39,790 bases of DNA from an uncultured Oscillibacter sp. (lineage in GTDB: Bacteria > Bacillota > Clostridia > Oscillospirales > Oscillospiraceae). The position numbers were made by a program, and so were the translations under genes. Within the stretch, counting starts at the first letter, position 1. Each line of letters starts with the position of its first letter. Below the pieces are notes generated by a model. That model ran no database searches. It was not told the DNA's origin and saw only the letters and a list, made by a program, of their open reading frames with translations. The stretch lies in NCBI GenBank assembly GCA_910588005.1, contig CAJUQM010000025.1:1-39790 (forward strand). The letters are read 5' to 3'. Shown in pieces: positions 21,734-29,966 of this stretch.

Positions 21734-22837
21734 TCACCCAATCACTCCGCGTTCCACGTGGAACACCTTTCCCCCCAGCATCTCCGGCAGCCTGTCGTCC
21801 TCACAGCAGGTGATAAACACCTGTCCTCCCGCGATGCGGTTTAAAACAAACTCCTGCCGCCTGGGATCCAACTCGGAGAGAACGTCGTCCAGCAGCAGCA
21901 CCGGATATTCCCCGGAGGCGTTCTTATAGATTTCCCGCTCCGCCAGCTTCATGGCCAGTGCCGCCGTCCGGGTCTGGCCTTGGGAGGCGTACTGCTTGGC
22001 GTCCCTGCCGTCGATGCTCACCAGCAGATCATCCTTGTGGGGTCCGGAGAGGCACAGCCGGGAGGCCCGTTCCGCCGCCTGGTGGGACTCCATATGACGG
22101 CGCAGCTGCTCTGCAAGAACGGTGACCTCCGCCGCCGGATCCTCCACGGAGGAGACGGTTTGATACCGGATTTCCAGCACTTCTCTCCCACCGGAACACT
22201 CCCGGTGGTGGATGGCGGCATACTCATTCAGCCGCGCGGCAAATTGCCGGCGATAGTGAATCAGCACCGCTCCAAACTGTACCAGCCGCTCATTGAACTC
22301 CGGCAGAGCTTCCAACAGATCCGGCCGCTCCTCCGCATCCCGGAGAATACGGACCTTGTGGTCATAGGTCCTGTTATACTCCGCCAGTGCGGCGGCGTAC
22401 CGCGGCCGCAGCTGGCACAGGGCAGTGTCCATAAATTTTCTTCTGGCGGCGGCCCCCTCCCGGATTAAAAACAGATCCTCCGGACAGAAAAAAACCGTCT
22501 GATAAACTTGGCTGAGGGCAGCGCTGTTTTTCGCCGGGACCTGATTGACGGAGATCCGGCGGCGGCGGTCCCGAAACAGTTCCACCCGCACTGAAAACTC
22601 CCGTTCCCGGGCGAAAACCCCGGCCGACATGCAGGCGGCGGCGGCGTCAAATCCGATCATCTCCCTGTCCGTTTTGGCCCGGGGCGATTTGCCGCAGGAG
22701 AGATAGACCAGAGACTCCAGCAGATTGGTCTTTCCCTGGGCATTCTCCCCGAAAATCACGTTGCACCGGGGATCAAAACCCACAGCCTGACGTCCATAAT
22801 TCCGGAAGCAGTTCAGCTCCAAACGGTCAATCCGCAT
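21734..22837 (-). CDS. recF: DNA replication and repair protein RecF
   Basis: The 367-residue SMC-like ATPase helps load RecA on gapped DNA. Walker A is GENAQGKTN (about residues 30-38), the signature region LSGPHKDDLL and the Walker B-type LLLDDVLSELD are present, and the start MRIDRLELNCFRNYG is typical. ATG at 22837 lies inside the end of the yaaA gene (11-base overlap), and order dnaN-yaaA-recF is the usual Gram-positive one. A parS-like sequence lies in the last codons (21750-21765). Confidence 0.97.
   Translation of the reverse strand: MRIDRLELNCFRNYGRQAVGFDPRCNVIFGENAQGKTNLLESLVYLSCGKSPRAKTDREMIGFDAAAACMSAGVFAREREFSVRVELFRDRRRRISVNQVPAKNSAALSQVYQTVFFCPEDLFLIREGAAARRKFMDTALCQLRPRYAAALAEYNRTYDHKVRILRDAEERPDLLEALPEFNERLVQFGAVLIHYRRQFAARLNEYAAIHHRECSGGREVLEIRYQTVSSVEDPAAEVTVLAEQLRRHMESHQAAERASRLCLSGPHKDDLLVSIDGRDAKQYASQGQTRTAALAMKLAEREIYKNASGEYPVLLLDDVLSELDPRRQEFVLNRIAGGQVFITCCEDDRLPEMLGGKVFHVERGVIG
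21750..21765. promoter_or_regulatory. parS-like ParB (Spo0J) binding site
   Basis: CGTTCCACGTGGAACA contains the 14-base perfect palindrome GTTCCACGTGGAAC. It matches the known parS consensus TGTTNCACGTGAAACA at most positions and the Pseudomonas-type parS TGTTCCACGTGGAACA at 15 of 16. It lies about 2.5 kb from the DnaA boxes, where parS sites normally are. Confidence 0.8.
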
Positions 22838-23045
22838 AATTCACCGTGTAATGCGTCCCGCCAAAAAGAACATCGTCTCCAAGCCGGATTTTTTTTCCAC
22901 GCTGAACGCAGACCTCTCCGTTAACCTGAACTTCACCGTTCTGAATCCGCTCTTTCGCCTCGCCGCCGGTTTCCACCAGATTTGCAAATTTCAAGAGATC
23001 CTGGAGTTTAATGAACTCCGTCGTAATTTCAACTGTCTTCATCAT
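22827..23045 (-). CDS. yaaA: S4-domain RNA-binding protein YaaA
   Basis: The 72-residue protein is a single S4 RNA-binding domain: FIKLQDLLKFANLVETGGEAKERIQNGEVQVNGEVCVQRGKKI. It is the YaaA-type protein found between dnaN and recF in Firmicutes. ATGATG start codons overlap the dnaN stop (ATGA) and the end overlaps recF, so all three are translationally coupled. Its role is uncertain; ribosome association has been suggested for the family. Confidence 0.92.
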   Translation of the reverse strand: MMKTVEITTEFIKLQDLLKFANLVETGGEAKERIQNGEVQVNGEVCVQRGKKIRLGDDVLFGGTHYTVNYAD

Positions 23046-24157
23046 TCCGCCGATTTCAGCCGCACCGGCAGCACCATGTACAAGAAGTTATCTTTTTCAT
23101 CGGTCGGAACGATAATGGCGGGGGAAACTCCCGTGTTCAGTTCAATCTTTACGGTATCCGCAGGCGCGTAGCGCAGGGCCTCCATTAAATAGCGGTTGTT
23201 GAACCCGATCTCCAGACCTCCTCCGTCGCCGGAGAGTCGGCAGACGTCTTTTGCCTCGCCGTTGCCGGTCTTGGCGGAAAGAAAGACTTTGTCGTGATCA
23301 AACACACAGCGGACAGGGCTTTTCAATTTATCGGAGATCACTACGGAGACACGGTCAATGCTCTCAATCAGGGATTTGGTCTCGGCAGTGAGAGAGATGG
23401 GATTGGACCGGGGAATCGCGTTCTTGTAATCCAAAAACTCCCCCTCCAGCCGGCGGCAGATCAGCTCCGTGTCGCCCACCTCAAAGAGAATGTGGCGCTT
23501 TCCCAAGGTAACGGAGGCACTGTCCTCCACATCGCCGCAGATACTCTTCACCTCATTAAGCGCGCTCCCGGGAGCTACAAATGAGAACGCTCCGCCTGCC
23601 AGCTGTTCCAGAGGCTCCCGCCGGACCGCAAGACGGAATCCGTCCACCGCTACCATAGTGAGGCCGTTTTCACCGATTTCAAACAGGGCGCCGGTGTGAA
23701 CCGGGCGGCTTTCATTGGTGGAGACGGCGAAGGAAGTCTCTTCAATCATTGCCCGCAGGGTCTTTTGCTGAATGGAGACGGAGTATTCATCCTCCACCTC
23801 CGGCAGATCCGGGTAGTCGGCGGCGGAAAGACCCAAGATGTCGAAATCCGCGTCGCCGCAGCTGAGGTGGACCATCTGCCGCTCATCGGCGGAGAAGGTA
23901 ATCATGTCGTCGGGCATACGGCGGATAATATCGCCGAACAGGCGGGCGTTCAGCACAATGTCGCCGCTCTCTGTCACTCCGGCGGGGACTTTTGTCCGGA
24001 TTCCGGTACTCATATTATACCCGGAGATGGTCAGCTCCCGGTCTGCGTGGAGGAAGAGTCCCTCCAGGGCAGGGATCGAGCTTTTGGGGGATACTGCGCG
24101 GCTGGTAACGGCGATTGCATTTTGCAGCAGCGCCTTTTCACAGGAAAATTTTATCAT
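23042..24157 (-). CDS. dnaN: DNA polymerase III beta subunit (sliding clamp)
   Basis: The 371-residue clamp has three repeats of the beta-clamp fold, starting MIKFSCEKALLQNAIAVTSRAVSPKSSIPALEGL, which is typical for the family. It tethers the replicative polymerase to DNA. AAGGAAAT precedes ATG at 24157. It follows dnaA across the origin region and overlaps yaaA by four bases. Confidence 0.98.
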   Translation of the reverse strand: MIKFSCEKALLQNAIAVTSRAVSPKSSIPALEGLFLHADRELTISGYNMSTGIRTKVPAGVTESGDIVLNARLFGDIIRRMPDDMITFSADERQMVHLSCGDADFDILGLSAADYPDLPEVEDEYSVSIQQKTLRAMIEETSFAVSTNESRPVHTGALFEIGENGLTMVAVDGFRLAVRREPLEQLAGGAFSFVAPGSALNEVKSICGDVEDSASVTLGKRHILFEVGDTELICRRLEGEFLDYKNAIPRSNPISLTAETKSLIESIDRVSVVISDKLKSPVRCVFDHDKVFLSAKTGNGEAKDVCRLSGDGGGLEIGFNNRYLMEALRYAPADTVKIELNTGVSPAIIVPTDEKDNFLYMVLPVRLKSAE

Positions 24158-24174
24158 AGAAGTTATTTCCTTTC

Positions 24175-24405
24175 AGTCAAAATAGGGGGAAATCTCGTTT
24201 TCTAAAAAAAGAAAAAAGAAATTTAGGAAGAAATAGAAGCCGTAGAGAGAAAAGATGTGGAAAAACCGGGGAACCGCCTGGGAGAGTAAACATAGGGGTT
24301 CCACAGGGAATAAAAGATTTTTTCACGAAAATCCACATATTTCCCGGGAAACGATGTTATCCACAGAGAATTTTCCCTTTTCCACGAAAGATGTGGAAAT
24401 ACCGG
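24175..24405. other. oriC: Putative oriC in the dnaA-dnaN intergenic region
   Basis: The region holds a perfect DnaA box TTATCCACA (24357-24365). Near matches occur at 24256-24264 and 24392-24400 (TGTGGAAAA and TGTGGAAAT, reverse orientation), 24378-24386 (TTTTCCACG), 24297-24305 (GGTTCCACA) and 24329-24337 (AAATCCACA). A purine-rich, AT-rich tract at 24200-24240 next to the boxes is the likely unwinding region. The strand switch of gene direction around here supports an origin. Confidence 0.8.
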
Positions 24406-25722
24406 TCACCGCTTGGAGTTGATATTTGTCTTAATTTCTTTAATTTTTTCGGCGTAAGCGGGATCTTGTTTCATCTTGTCCTCCACCCGTTGAATGGAGT
24501 AGAGAACAGTGGAGTGGTCCCGGTTGTCAAAGACTTTCCCGATGTCCACCACGGAGATATTGGTCATGGAGCGGATGAGATACATGGCGATCTGCCGGGC
24601 CTGAACCGCTTCCCGGACCCGCTGCTGGCCGCGGATCAGAGATTCCTCCACACCGTAATACTTGCTGATATAATCCAGGATGGCCTCCGGAGTGGGAACA
24701 TACTCGCTGCTTCGCTTTAAGATATCCTGAATGGCCCGGGAGACGGTGTCCTCGTTGGCCTCGTCTCCGAGAAGATCTTTGTACGCCAGCAGTTTGTTGA
24801 CGATCCCCTCCAGCTGGCGGACGTTGGCAGTGGCCTTTTCTGCGATGGTAAAGGCGATTTTGTCCGGCAGGCTCATACCTAAAATAGCGGCTTTGTTCTT
24901 AATGATGGCCACGCGCGTTTCAAAGACCGGCGGAGCTACGTCCACCAGAAGGCCCCATTCAAACCGGGTGCGCAGACGGTCGTCCAGCAGGGTCATCTCG
25001 GAGGGGGGACGGTCGGAAGTCAGCACAATCTGGCGGCCGGATTCGTAGAGCGTGTTAAAGGTGTGGAAGAATTCGTTCTGCACCTGTTCCTTGCCGGCTA
25101 CGAACTGCACGTCGTCCACCAGCAGCAGATCCGCGTTGCGGTACTTTGCCCGGAACTCACTGCCGCGGCCGGCCCGAACCAGCTCAATAAATTCGTTAAT
25201 AAAGTCGTCGCCCTTGATGTAGACGATTTTTGACTGGGAGTCATTCCGGCGGATTACATTTGCGATGGAGTTGATCAGATGGGTTTTTCCAAGGCCTGAG
25301 TCTCCGTAGATCAAAAGGGGGTTGTAGTTTTGCGCCGGATGTTCCGCCACCGCCATGGAGGCAGCATAGGCCAATTTATTGGAGGGACCGACCACAAAGG
25401 TTTCAAAGGTAAACTCCTCAGAAGTGAACCGGTCCTCTCTCTTTTTTGAGGCGATCCCGTTGAATTCCGTGAGGGCGGAGTCATCTAAAATGGAGACCTC
25501 AAAATCGGTGGAGAAGATATCCTTTAGAGCGGCTTTGATATTTTTCAGAAAGAGAGACTCGATATACCCCTTCTTAAAATCGTTGGAACAGTGAAGAAAA
25601 AATGTATTCCCCCGGATGTCCACCGCCTCCAGCTCGTCAAACCAGGTGGCGATGGTAGTCTCCGAGAGATCCTGTTTCAGCTGTACCAGAATATTATCCC
25701 ATACGTCGGCGACAGAATTCAA
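24406..25722 (-). CDS. dnaA: Chromosomal replication initiator DnaA
   Basis: The 438-residue initiator has domain I (about 1-75), a linker, the AAA+ domain with Walker A GDSGLGKTH (140-148) and Walker B LLLVDDVQF. The C-terminal DNA-binding domain has the DHSTVLYSI signature near residue 400. The reading frame starts at TTG (25722): no in-frame ATG or GTG lies near it, AGGTG is seven bases upstream, and MNSVADVWDNIL follows as expected for the family. A promoter at 25830-25858 leaves a leader of about 100 bases. Confidence 0.97.
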   Translation of the reverse strand: MNSVADVWDNILVQLKQDLSETTIATWFDELEAVDIRGNTFFLHCSNDFKKGYIESLFLKNIKAALKDIFSTDFEVSILDDSALTEFNGIASKKREDRFTSEEFTFETFVVGPSNKLAYAASMAVAEHPAQNYNPLLIYGDSGLGKTHLINSIANVIRRNDSQSKIVYIKGDDFINEFIELVRAGRGSEFRAKYRNADLLLVDDVQFVAGKEQVQNEFFHTFNTLYESGRQIVLTSDRPPSEMTLLDDRLRTRFEWGLLVDVAPPVFETRVAIIKNKAAILGMSLPDKIAFTIAEKATANVRQLEGIVNKLLAYKDLLGDEANEDTVSRAIQDILKRSSEYVPTPEAILDYISKYYGVEESLIRGQQRVREAVQARQIAMYLIRSMTNISVVDIGKVFDNRDHSTVLYSIQRVEDKMKQDPAYAEKIKEIKTNINSKR

Positions 25723-25829
25723 AAGAAAACACCTCTCTCTATTTGGTATTTGTCCAGGGCGTGATCTTGAAAAGGACTCTGAAATAATTGTAAAGAGCCT
25801 CGTGAAAAATGGACAAAATAATACAATTC

Positions 25830-25858
25830 ATTATAGCAAAAAAAACAAAGAGAGGCAA
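25830..25858 (-). promoter_or_regulatory. Promoter of dnaA (extended -10)
   Basis: On the minus strand TTGCCT (25858-25853) and a perfect TATAAT (25835-25830) are 17 bases apart. TG and one base precede the -10. Confidence 0.75.
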
Positions 25859-26002
25859 TACCTATTCTAATATTAAAGAACAAAAAATATTGTTGGAAAC
25901 AGCGCAAGATTTAGATTCTTTTTAGGTTAAAAGCTCTATATGTAGAAAAATATTCGAAAACAGGAGAAAACAATAGAATTCCAGGGAATTTGGAAGTTAT
26001 TC

Positions 26003-26031
26003 TTGACACCTTTTGAAAAAGAAGGTATACT
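26003..26031 (+). promoter_or_regulatory. Strong promoter of rpmH
   Basis: A perfect TTGACA (26003-26008) and TATACT (26026-26031) are separated by 17 bases. This is a near-consensus sigma-A promoter, fitting a ribosomal protein operon. Confidence 0.85.
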
Positions 26032-26148
26032 ATTCGATGCGCCTCTGCTATAGGCGTATAAAAAGTTTACTGCGCCGTTCCGTGAAGGGGCGGTGTCGAG
26101 TAAGAGCCGCCTCAGGGCGGACGTAATTCTGACAGGAGGTGTCTCAAA

Positions 26149-26289
26149 ATGGCTACGAAACGTACCTATCAACCCAAGAAGCTGCATGGTCAGAAAGTCC
26201 ACGGCTTCCGTAAGAGAATGGCTACCGCCAATGGCCGCAAGGTTCTGGCTCGCCGCCGTGCCAAGGGCCGCGCACGTCTGTCCTACTGA
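26149..26289 (+). CDS. rpmH: 50S ribosomal protein L34
   Basis: The 46-residue, very basic protein reads MATKRTYQPKKLHGQKVHGF and ends RRRAKGRARLSY, the full L34 pattern (TYQP, R..R.HGF, R..KGR..L). AGGAGGT lies upstream of ATG. It is the first gene of the block leading to rnpA, yidD and yidC. Confidence 0.98.
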   Translation: MATKRTYQPKKLHGQKVHGFRKRMATANGRKVLARRRAKGRARLSY

Positions 26290-26324
26290 TCGGGGCGCGC
26301 GGGAGACACTTGAACAACGTCTTC

Positions 26325-26372
26325 AGGGACGGCTGGAATTTTTGGGATTCCTCCGTCCCTAAAAGAGTTTTT
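26325..26372 (+). terminator. Hairpin between rpmH and rnpA, possible partial terminator
   Basis: AGGGACGG (26325-26332) pairs with CCGTCCCT (26353-26360). GGAAT (26335-26339) and ATTCC (26347-26351) form an inner stem, and AAAAGAGTTTTT follows. Reducing rnpA relative to rpmH would be reasonable, since L34 is needed in larger amounts, but this is inference. Confidence 0.45.
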
Positions 26373-26395
26373 GTTCAGGAAGGCTGGAGAAGAGC

Positions 26396-26740
26396 ATGAA
26401 ACGGGCTTGGACGTTAAAAGAGAACTACGAGTTTCGCCGGATCTATCAAAAGGGCGCGTCTGCGGCAGGCGGCAGTATGGTGGTCTATTGCAGAAAAAAC
26501 CGTCTGGGCCGCAGCCGTTTGGGACTTACGGCTTCCGTTAAGATTGGAAACGCCGTAGTGCGGAACAGGGCGCGACGCAGGCTGCGGGAGGTCTACCGCC
26601 TGAATCGGGACAAGCTCCGTGGGGGCTGGGATCTCATCTTAGTGGCCCGCGGACGGACGGCGGCGGTTTCCTGGAGAGAGTTGAACGATACGTTCCTCCG
26701 CCTGTGCCGGAAGCTGGATCTCTTAGAGGATGAGACATGA
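26396..26740 (+). CDS. rnpA: Ribonuclease P protein component
   Basis: The 114-residue basic protein assists the RNase P RNA in 5' processing of tRNA. It has the typical N-terminus (LKENYEFRRIYQKG) and the RNR-type motif in the form VRNRARRRLREVYR (about residues 58-71). GGAG lies upstream of ATG. Its end overlaps yidD (ATGA). Confidence 0.96.
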   Translation: MKRAWTLKENYEFRRIYQKGASAAGGSMVVYCRKNRLGRSRLGLTASVKIGNAVVRNRARRRLREVYRLNRDKLRGGWDLILVARGRTAAVSWRELNDTFLRLCRKLDLLEDET

Positions 26741-26946
26741 GGAGGATTTTAATGTGCCTTATCCGGTTTTATCAAAAAGCGGTTTCTCCCTACCGGCCCC
26801 GCTGCTGCAACTACATTCCAACCTGCTCCCAGTATGCCCTGGAGGCTGTTGAAAAGTACGGCGCTTTAAAGGGAAGCTGGCTGGCCTTCAAACGGATTTT
26901 GCGCTGTAATCCCTTTCATAAGGGAGGATATGACCCTGTCCCCTGA
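26737..26946 (+). CDS. yidD: Membrane protein insertion efficiency factor YidD
   Basis: The 69-residue protein shows the family core: IRFYQKAVSPYRPRCCNYIPTCSQYALEAVEKYGALKGSWLAFKRILRCNPFHKGGYDPVP. The conserved C-x2-3-P-CS-YA and RCNPF-GG-DPVP motifs are present. It helps YidC insert membrane proteins. It overlaps rnpA by four bases. Confidence 0.97.
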   Translation: MRRILMCLIRFYQKAVSPYRPRCCNYIPTCSQYALEAVEKYGALKGSWLAFKRILRCNPFHKGGYDPVP

Positions 26947-27285
26947 CATTCGTTAAAGGGGAGATCCCATCTCCCTTATGCTCTGCCGGGGATCCCCGGT
27001 TTCATTTCTCCCTCACCAGTCTGCGCACTGGTGTGTGCGCCTCGGGGCGCACGGGTCAAGGTATGCCTGCCGCGGGTCTGCCGGGGCGGAGGCAATTCAA
27101 AGATTTATTTTTAATCGATTTGGCCCTGTTTGAAAAATGTCAAAATGCTCAAACAGCGGATCTTTTTCTACTGTGCATTTCGCCATTTATCAAACAAGGC
27201 CTAAGGAAAAGAGTCCGTTTTTTCGTCTCTTTCCCTATGGGACAATCCCTGCCTTGACTCCATTTACTTTTTGGAGGAAACGTCT
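26947..27285. other. Gap between yidD and yidC with several inverted repeats
   Basis: There is no gene. Short hairpins follow yidD: GGGAGAT with ATCTCCC (26955-26972), the palindrome CCGGGGATCCCCGG, and GTGCGCC-TCGG-GGCGCAC near 27034. Further on CTGTTTGA and TCAAACAG pair around 15 bases and are followed by CGGATCTTTTTCT (about 27128-27173), which resembles a terminator. I could not place a convincing yidC promoter, so yidC may depend partly on read-through. Confidence 0.5.
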
Positions 27286-28440
27286 ATGTTTTCAACCATT
27301 GGATACTTTATTTGTATCCCTTTCGCGGCTCTGCTGCGGCTCTTTTATAATCTGACGGGTTCCTACGGACTGTCTCTGATCTTCTTTACTCTGATCATTA
27401 AACTGGTGCTGCTGCCCTTCCAGATGAAGTCCAAGAAGAGCATGGTGCGTATGAACCGGATGTCCGGCAAGATGCAGGAGATCCAAAAGAAATACGCCAA
27501 CAACCAGATGAAGATGAATGAGGAGATGCAGAAATTCTACGCCGAGGAGGGCATTAACCCCATGAGCGGGTGCCTCTGGAGCTTTCTGCCCATGCCCATC
27601 ATGATCGCCCTCTACTATATCATCCGGGAACCTGTGGTATTCTTCATGAATTTCGGCAGCCGCACCGCCAACCTGGAGGTGCTGCAAAAGGCTAAGGATG
27701 TGATCACCTCTCTGAATCTCAACTGGTCCACGCTGGCCAACGGCAATGACGGCGCCTATGCTCAGATTGAGATCATCCAGCACATCTCCAGCAACGCGGA
27801 AAATCCCATTGTGAAGGCCTTCCTGGCGGAAAACCCCAACTGGGTCAATGTGGATTATCACTTTCTGGGTCTGGACCTCACCACCCTGCCCAGCAGCGCT
27901 TTCGGCGCTTTGAAAGGCGGCGTCACCCCCGCCCTGATCGGCATTATTCTGATCCCCATCCTCTCCGGTCTTTTGAGCTTCCTTCTGAGCAAGGTCTCCA
28001 TGGCCGGCAGTCAGACCCAGGGTTCCGCCGCTGCCAGCAACAAGACCATGATGTTGATGATGCCTTTGATGAGCGTATACATCGCCTTTATCATGCCCGC
28101 TGCCCTGGGTGTATACTGGATTGCCCAGAGCGCCTTTTCCATTATTCAAGAGGCCATCCTTGGGAAATTTTACACAAAGCGGCTCCAGGAGGAGGAGGAC
28201 GCCCGGTTTGAGGCCCGGGAGGCGGACCGCAAGCGCCGCCAGGAGGAGGCCAAGGTGCTTCAAGAACAGCAGAAGCAGGAGGCCGCCCGGAAGAAATCCC
28301 TGAAGGAGAAGCGTCAGGAGGCCCAGGAGGCCAAAAATAAATCGAAAAAACCCAGTACCACTGAGGCGGGCCGGGTCGGAGAACGTCCCTACGCCCGCGG
28401 CCGCTCTTACAGAGCGGACCGCTACGATACGGAGGATTGA
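27286..28440 (+). CDS. yidC: Membrane protein insertase YidC/Oxa1
   Basis: The 384-residue protein has about five membrane segments and the Gram-positive YidC pattern: LTGSYGLSLIFFTLIIKLVLLPFQMKSKKSMVRM, a cytoplasmic coiled segment QEIQKKYANNQMKMNEEMQKFYAEEGINPMSGC, and a long basic C-terminal tail (after residue 300). It inserts membrane proteins with or without Sec. There is no lipobox cysteine. ATG at 27286 has GGAGG upstream, which is preferred over the TTG at 27271. Confidence 0.97.
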   Translation: MFSTIGYFICIPFAALLRLFYNLTGSYGLSLIFFTLIIKLVLLPFQMKSKKSMVRMNRMSGKMQEIQKKYANNQMKMNEEMQKFYAEEGINPMSGCLWSFLPMPIMIALYYIIREPVVFFMNFGSRTANLEVLQKAKDVITSLNLNWSTLANGNDGAYAQIEIIQHISSNAENPIVKAFLAENPNWVNVDYHFLGLDLTTLPSSAFGALKGGVTPALIGIILIPILSGLLSFLLSKVSMAGSQTQGSAAASNKTMMLMMPLMSVYIAFIMPAALGVYWIAQSAFSIIQEAILGKFYTKRLQEEEDARFEAREADRKRRQEEAKVLQEQQKQEAARKKSLKEKRQEAQEAKNKSKKPSTTEAGRVGERPYARGRSYRADRYDTED

Positions 28441-28448
28441 CAGCCGTT

Positions 28449-29276
28449 ATGAGAGAGTTTATCGATGTAACGGGCAAGACTGAGGACGAGGCCGTCAGTA
28501 AGGCTTTGGCACAGCTGGGCCTGGACCGGGACGATGTGTCCGTTGAGATTTTGGAGCGCGCTAAATCCGGTTTTCTTGGGATTGGCAGCAGTCCTGCCAG
28601 AGTCCGGGTGTATCACGGTCCGGAGGAGGAACCCGCTCCAAACGCGGAAGTAAAACCCGAGGTGAAGCCGGAATCCAGACCGGAGGTAAAGCAGCAGCCC
28701 CGCAGGGAGAAGGCCAGGGAAAAGAAGACGGAGCGGAGGGAAGAGAAGCCCACTCCTCCCAAGGAGGAATCCCGGCCTGTTCCTGTGGTCCGGGATTTAG
28801 GCGAAGAAGTGGATGATGAAAAGGCACAGTCCATCCGAAAGTTTTTAACCGGGCTTTTGGAGAATATGGAGTGTTCCACCGAGATCCGGATTTACCAGCC
28901 GGAGAAGGGCCGCTATAAGGTCATTCTGGAGGGAAAGCACATGGGCGCGCTGATCGGCCGCCGGGGAGAGACCCTGGATGCGATTCAGCAGCTCACCAGC
29001 TATTCCGTCAACCGCACCGGCGGCAGCCGGATCCGTGTTCAGCTGGATGCGGAGGGTTATCGGGAGAAGCGGGAACAGAGCCTCCAGCACCTGGCCAAGA
29101 AGGTGGCGGGAAAGGTGGTCAAATACCGCCGCAGCGTTACACTGGAACCTATGAATGCCTACGAGCGCCATGTGATTCACACCGCCTTGCAGGATGTGCC
29201 CGGCGTCACCACCTATTCCACAGGTACCGAACCCAACCGGCGGGTGATTGTGGCCTACGACCGGACTGCGCGTTGA
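28449..29276 (+). CDS. jag: RNA-binding protein Jag/KhpB
   Basis: The 275-residue protein has a Jag_N domain (about 1-50, MREFIDVTGKTEDEAVSKALAQLGL). A charged linker rich in Lys, Glu and Pro follows. Next is a KH domain with the IGRRGETLDAIQ loop (about 170-185), then an R3H domain ending YERHVIHTALQ. Jag (KhpB) pairs with KhpA and binds RNA in Gram-positive bacteria. ATG at 28449 follows GGAGG with a long spacing. It is next to yidC as usual. Confidence 0.95.
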   Translation: MREFIDVTGKTEDEAVSKALAQLGLDRDDVSVEILERAKSGFLGIGSSPARVRVYHGPEEEPAPNAEVKPEVKPESRPEVKQQPRREKAREKKTERREEKPTPPKEESRPVPVVRDLGEEVDDEKAQSIRKFLTGLLENMECSTEIRIYQPEKGRYKVILEGKHMGALIGRRGETLDAIQQLTSYSVNRTGGSRIRVQLDAEGYREKREQSLQHLAKKVAGKVVKYRRSVTLEPMNAYERHVIHTALQDVPGVTTYSTGTEPNRRVIVAYDRTAR

Positions 29277-29370
29277 GGGACCCTGTCCATAGGGACTTTT
29301 GGGTAAGGGTTTGGCGGAAGGATTGTTCCGCCGGTTCTGCGTACACCGGGTGTAAATACAGCTTTAAAAA

Positions 29371-29402
29371 AATCCGCCTGGGAGACCAGGCGGATTTTTT
29401 TC
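29371..29402 (+). terminator. Terminator after the rpmH-jag block
   Basis: AATCCGCCTGG (29371-29381) pairs with CCAGGCGGATT (29386-29396) around GAGA. TTTTTT follows, and an A run on the other side makes it partly bidirectional. Confidence 0.92.
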
Positions 29403-29483
29403 CTAAAATTTTCTCATGCTGTGACAAAATGATGGTCTGGACCGTACTCTAAGTGAAAGCTTTCAATAACAAGGAGCAAGCCT

Positions 29484-29966
29484 ATGGAAAGAACTCTCTT
29501 TGAGCATGCCGCGGTGCGGTATCAGAATATGGTCTATCGTATTGCTCTGCACTATTTCGGCAATTCTCAGGATGCGGAGGACGCTGTGCAGGAGGTTTTC
29601 CTGCGGCTGTATACGGCGGAAAAATCCTTTGAAAGCCCGGAGCATCTGCGCCGCTGGCTGATTCGGGTAACGGTCAATGTGTGCAGGGACGTTCTCCGCA
29701 GCCCTTGGAGGAGGCGCCGGGTCTCTCTGGAGGAACTGCCGGAAGAGCCGGTCTTTGACCAGCCGGAGCAGGCGGCACTGTATCGGGAGATTATGGCGCT
29801 GCCGGAGAAATACCGAACAGTGCTGAACCTCTTTTACTATGAGGAGCTGTCCGTCAAAGAGATTGGAGAACTGCTGGGGCTTCGGACCTCGGCGGTCACC
29901 ACCCGGCTCCATCGCGCCCGGGCGAGATTGAAGGAACAATTGGGGGAGGTGTGGCAGGATGAATAA
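29484..29966 (+). CDS. ECF-type RNA polymerase sigma factor
   Basis: The 160-residue protein has only regions 2 and 4. Region 2 is YQNMVYRIALHYFGNSQDAEDAVQEVFLRLYT, and region 4 includes LPEKYRTVLNLFYYEELSVKEIGELLGLRTSAVTTRLHRARARLKEQL. Such sigma factors turn on small stress or envelope regulons when their anti-sigma partner is released. The ATG has AAGGAG upstream. Its end overlaps the next gene by eight bases, the usual sigma/anti-sigma arrangement. A weak upstream motif (TGTGACAAAA, then CGTACTCT near 29420-29450) could be its autoregulated promoter. Confidence 0.94.
   Translation: MERTLFEHAAVRYQNMVYRIALHYFGNSQDAEDAVQEVFLRLYTAEKSFESPEHLRRWLIRVTVNVCRDVLRSPWRRRRVSLEELPEEPVFDQPEQAALYREIMALPEKYRTVLNLFYYEELSVKEIGELLGLRTSAVTTRLHRARARLKEQLGEVWQDE

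Larger units (their letters stand above)
25723..26148. other. Divergent dnaA-rpmH intergenic region
   Basis: This AT-rich stretch has no gene. It carries the dnaA promoter (minus), the rpmH promoter (plus) and a structured rpmH leader with small hairpins (CGCCT with AGGCG near 26041-26057). I found no good DnaA box here, unlike the bipartite origin of Bacillus subtilis. Confidence 0.7.

Noticed and set aside
25723..26148. Second origin subregion upstream of dnaA
   Set aside because: No good TTATCCACA match was found in this AT-rich gap.
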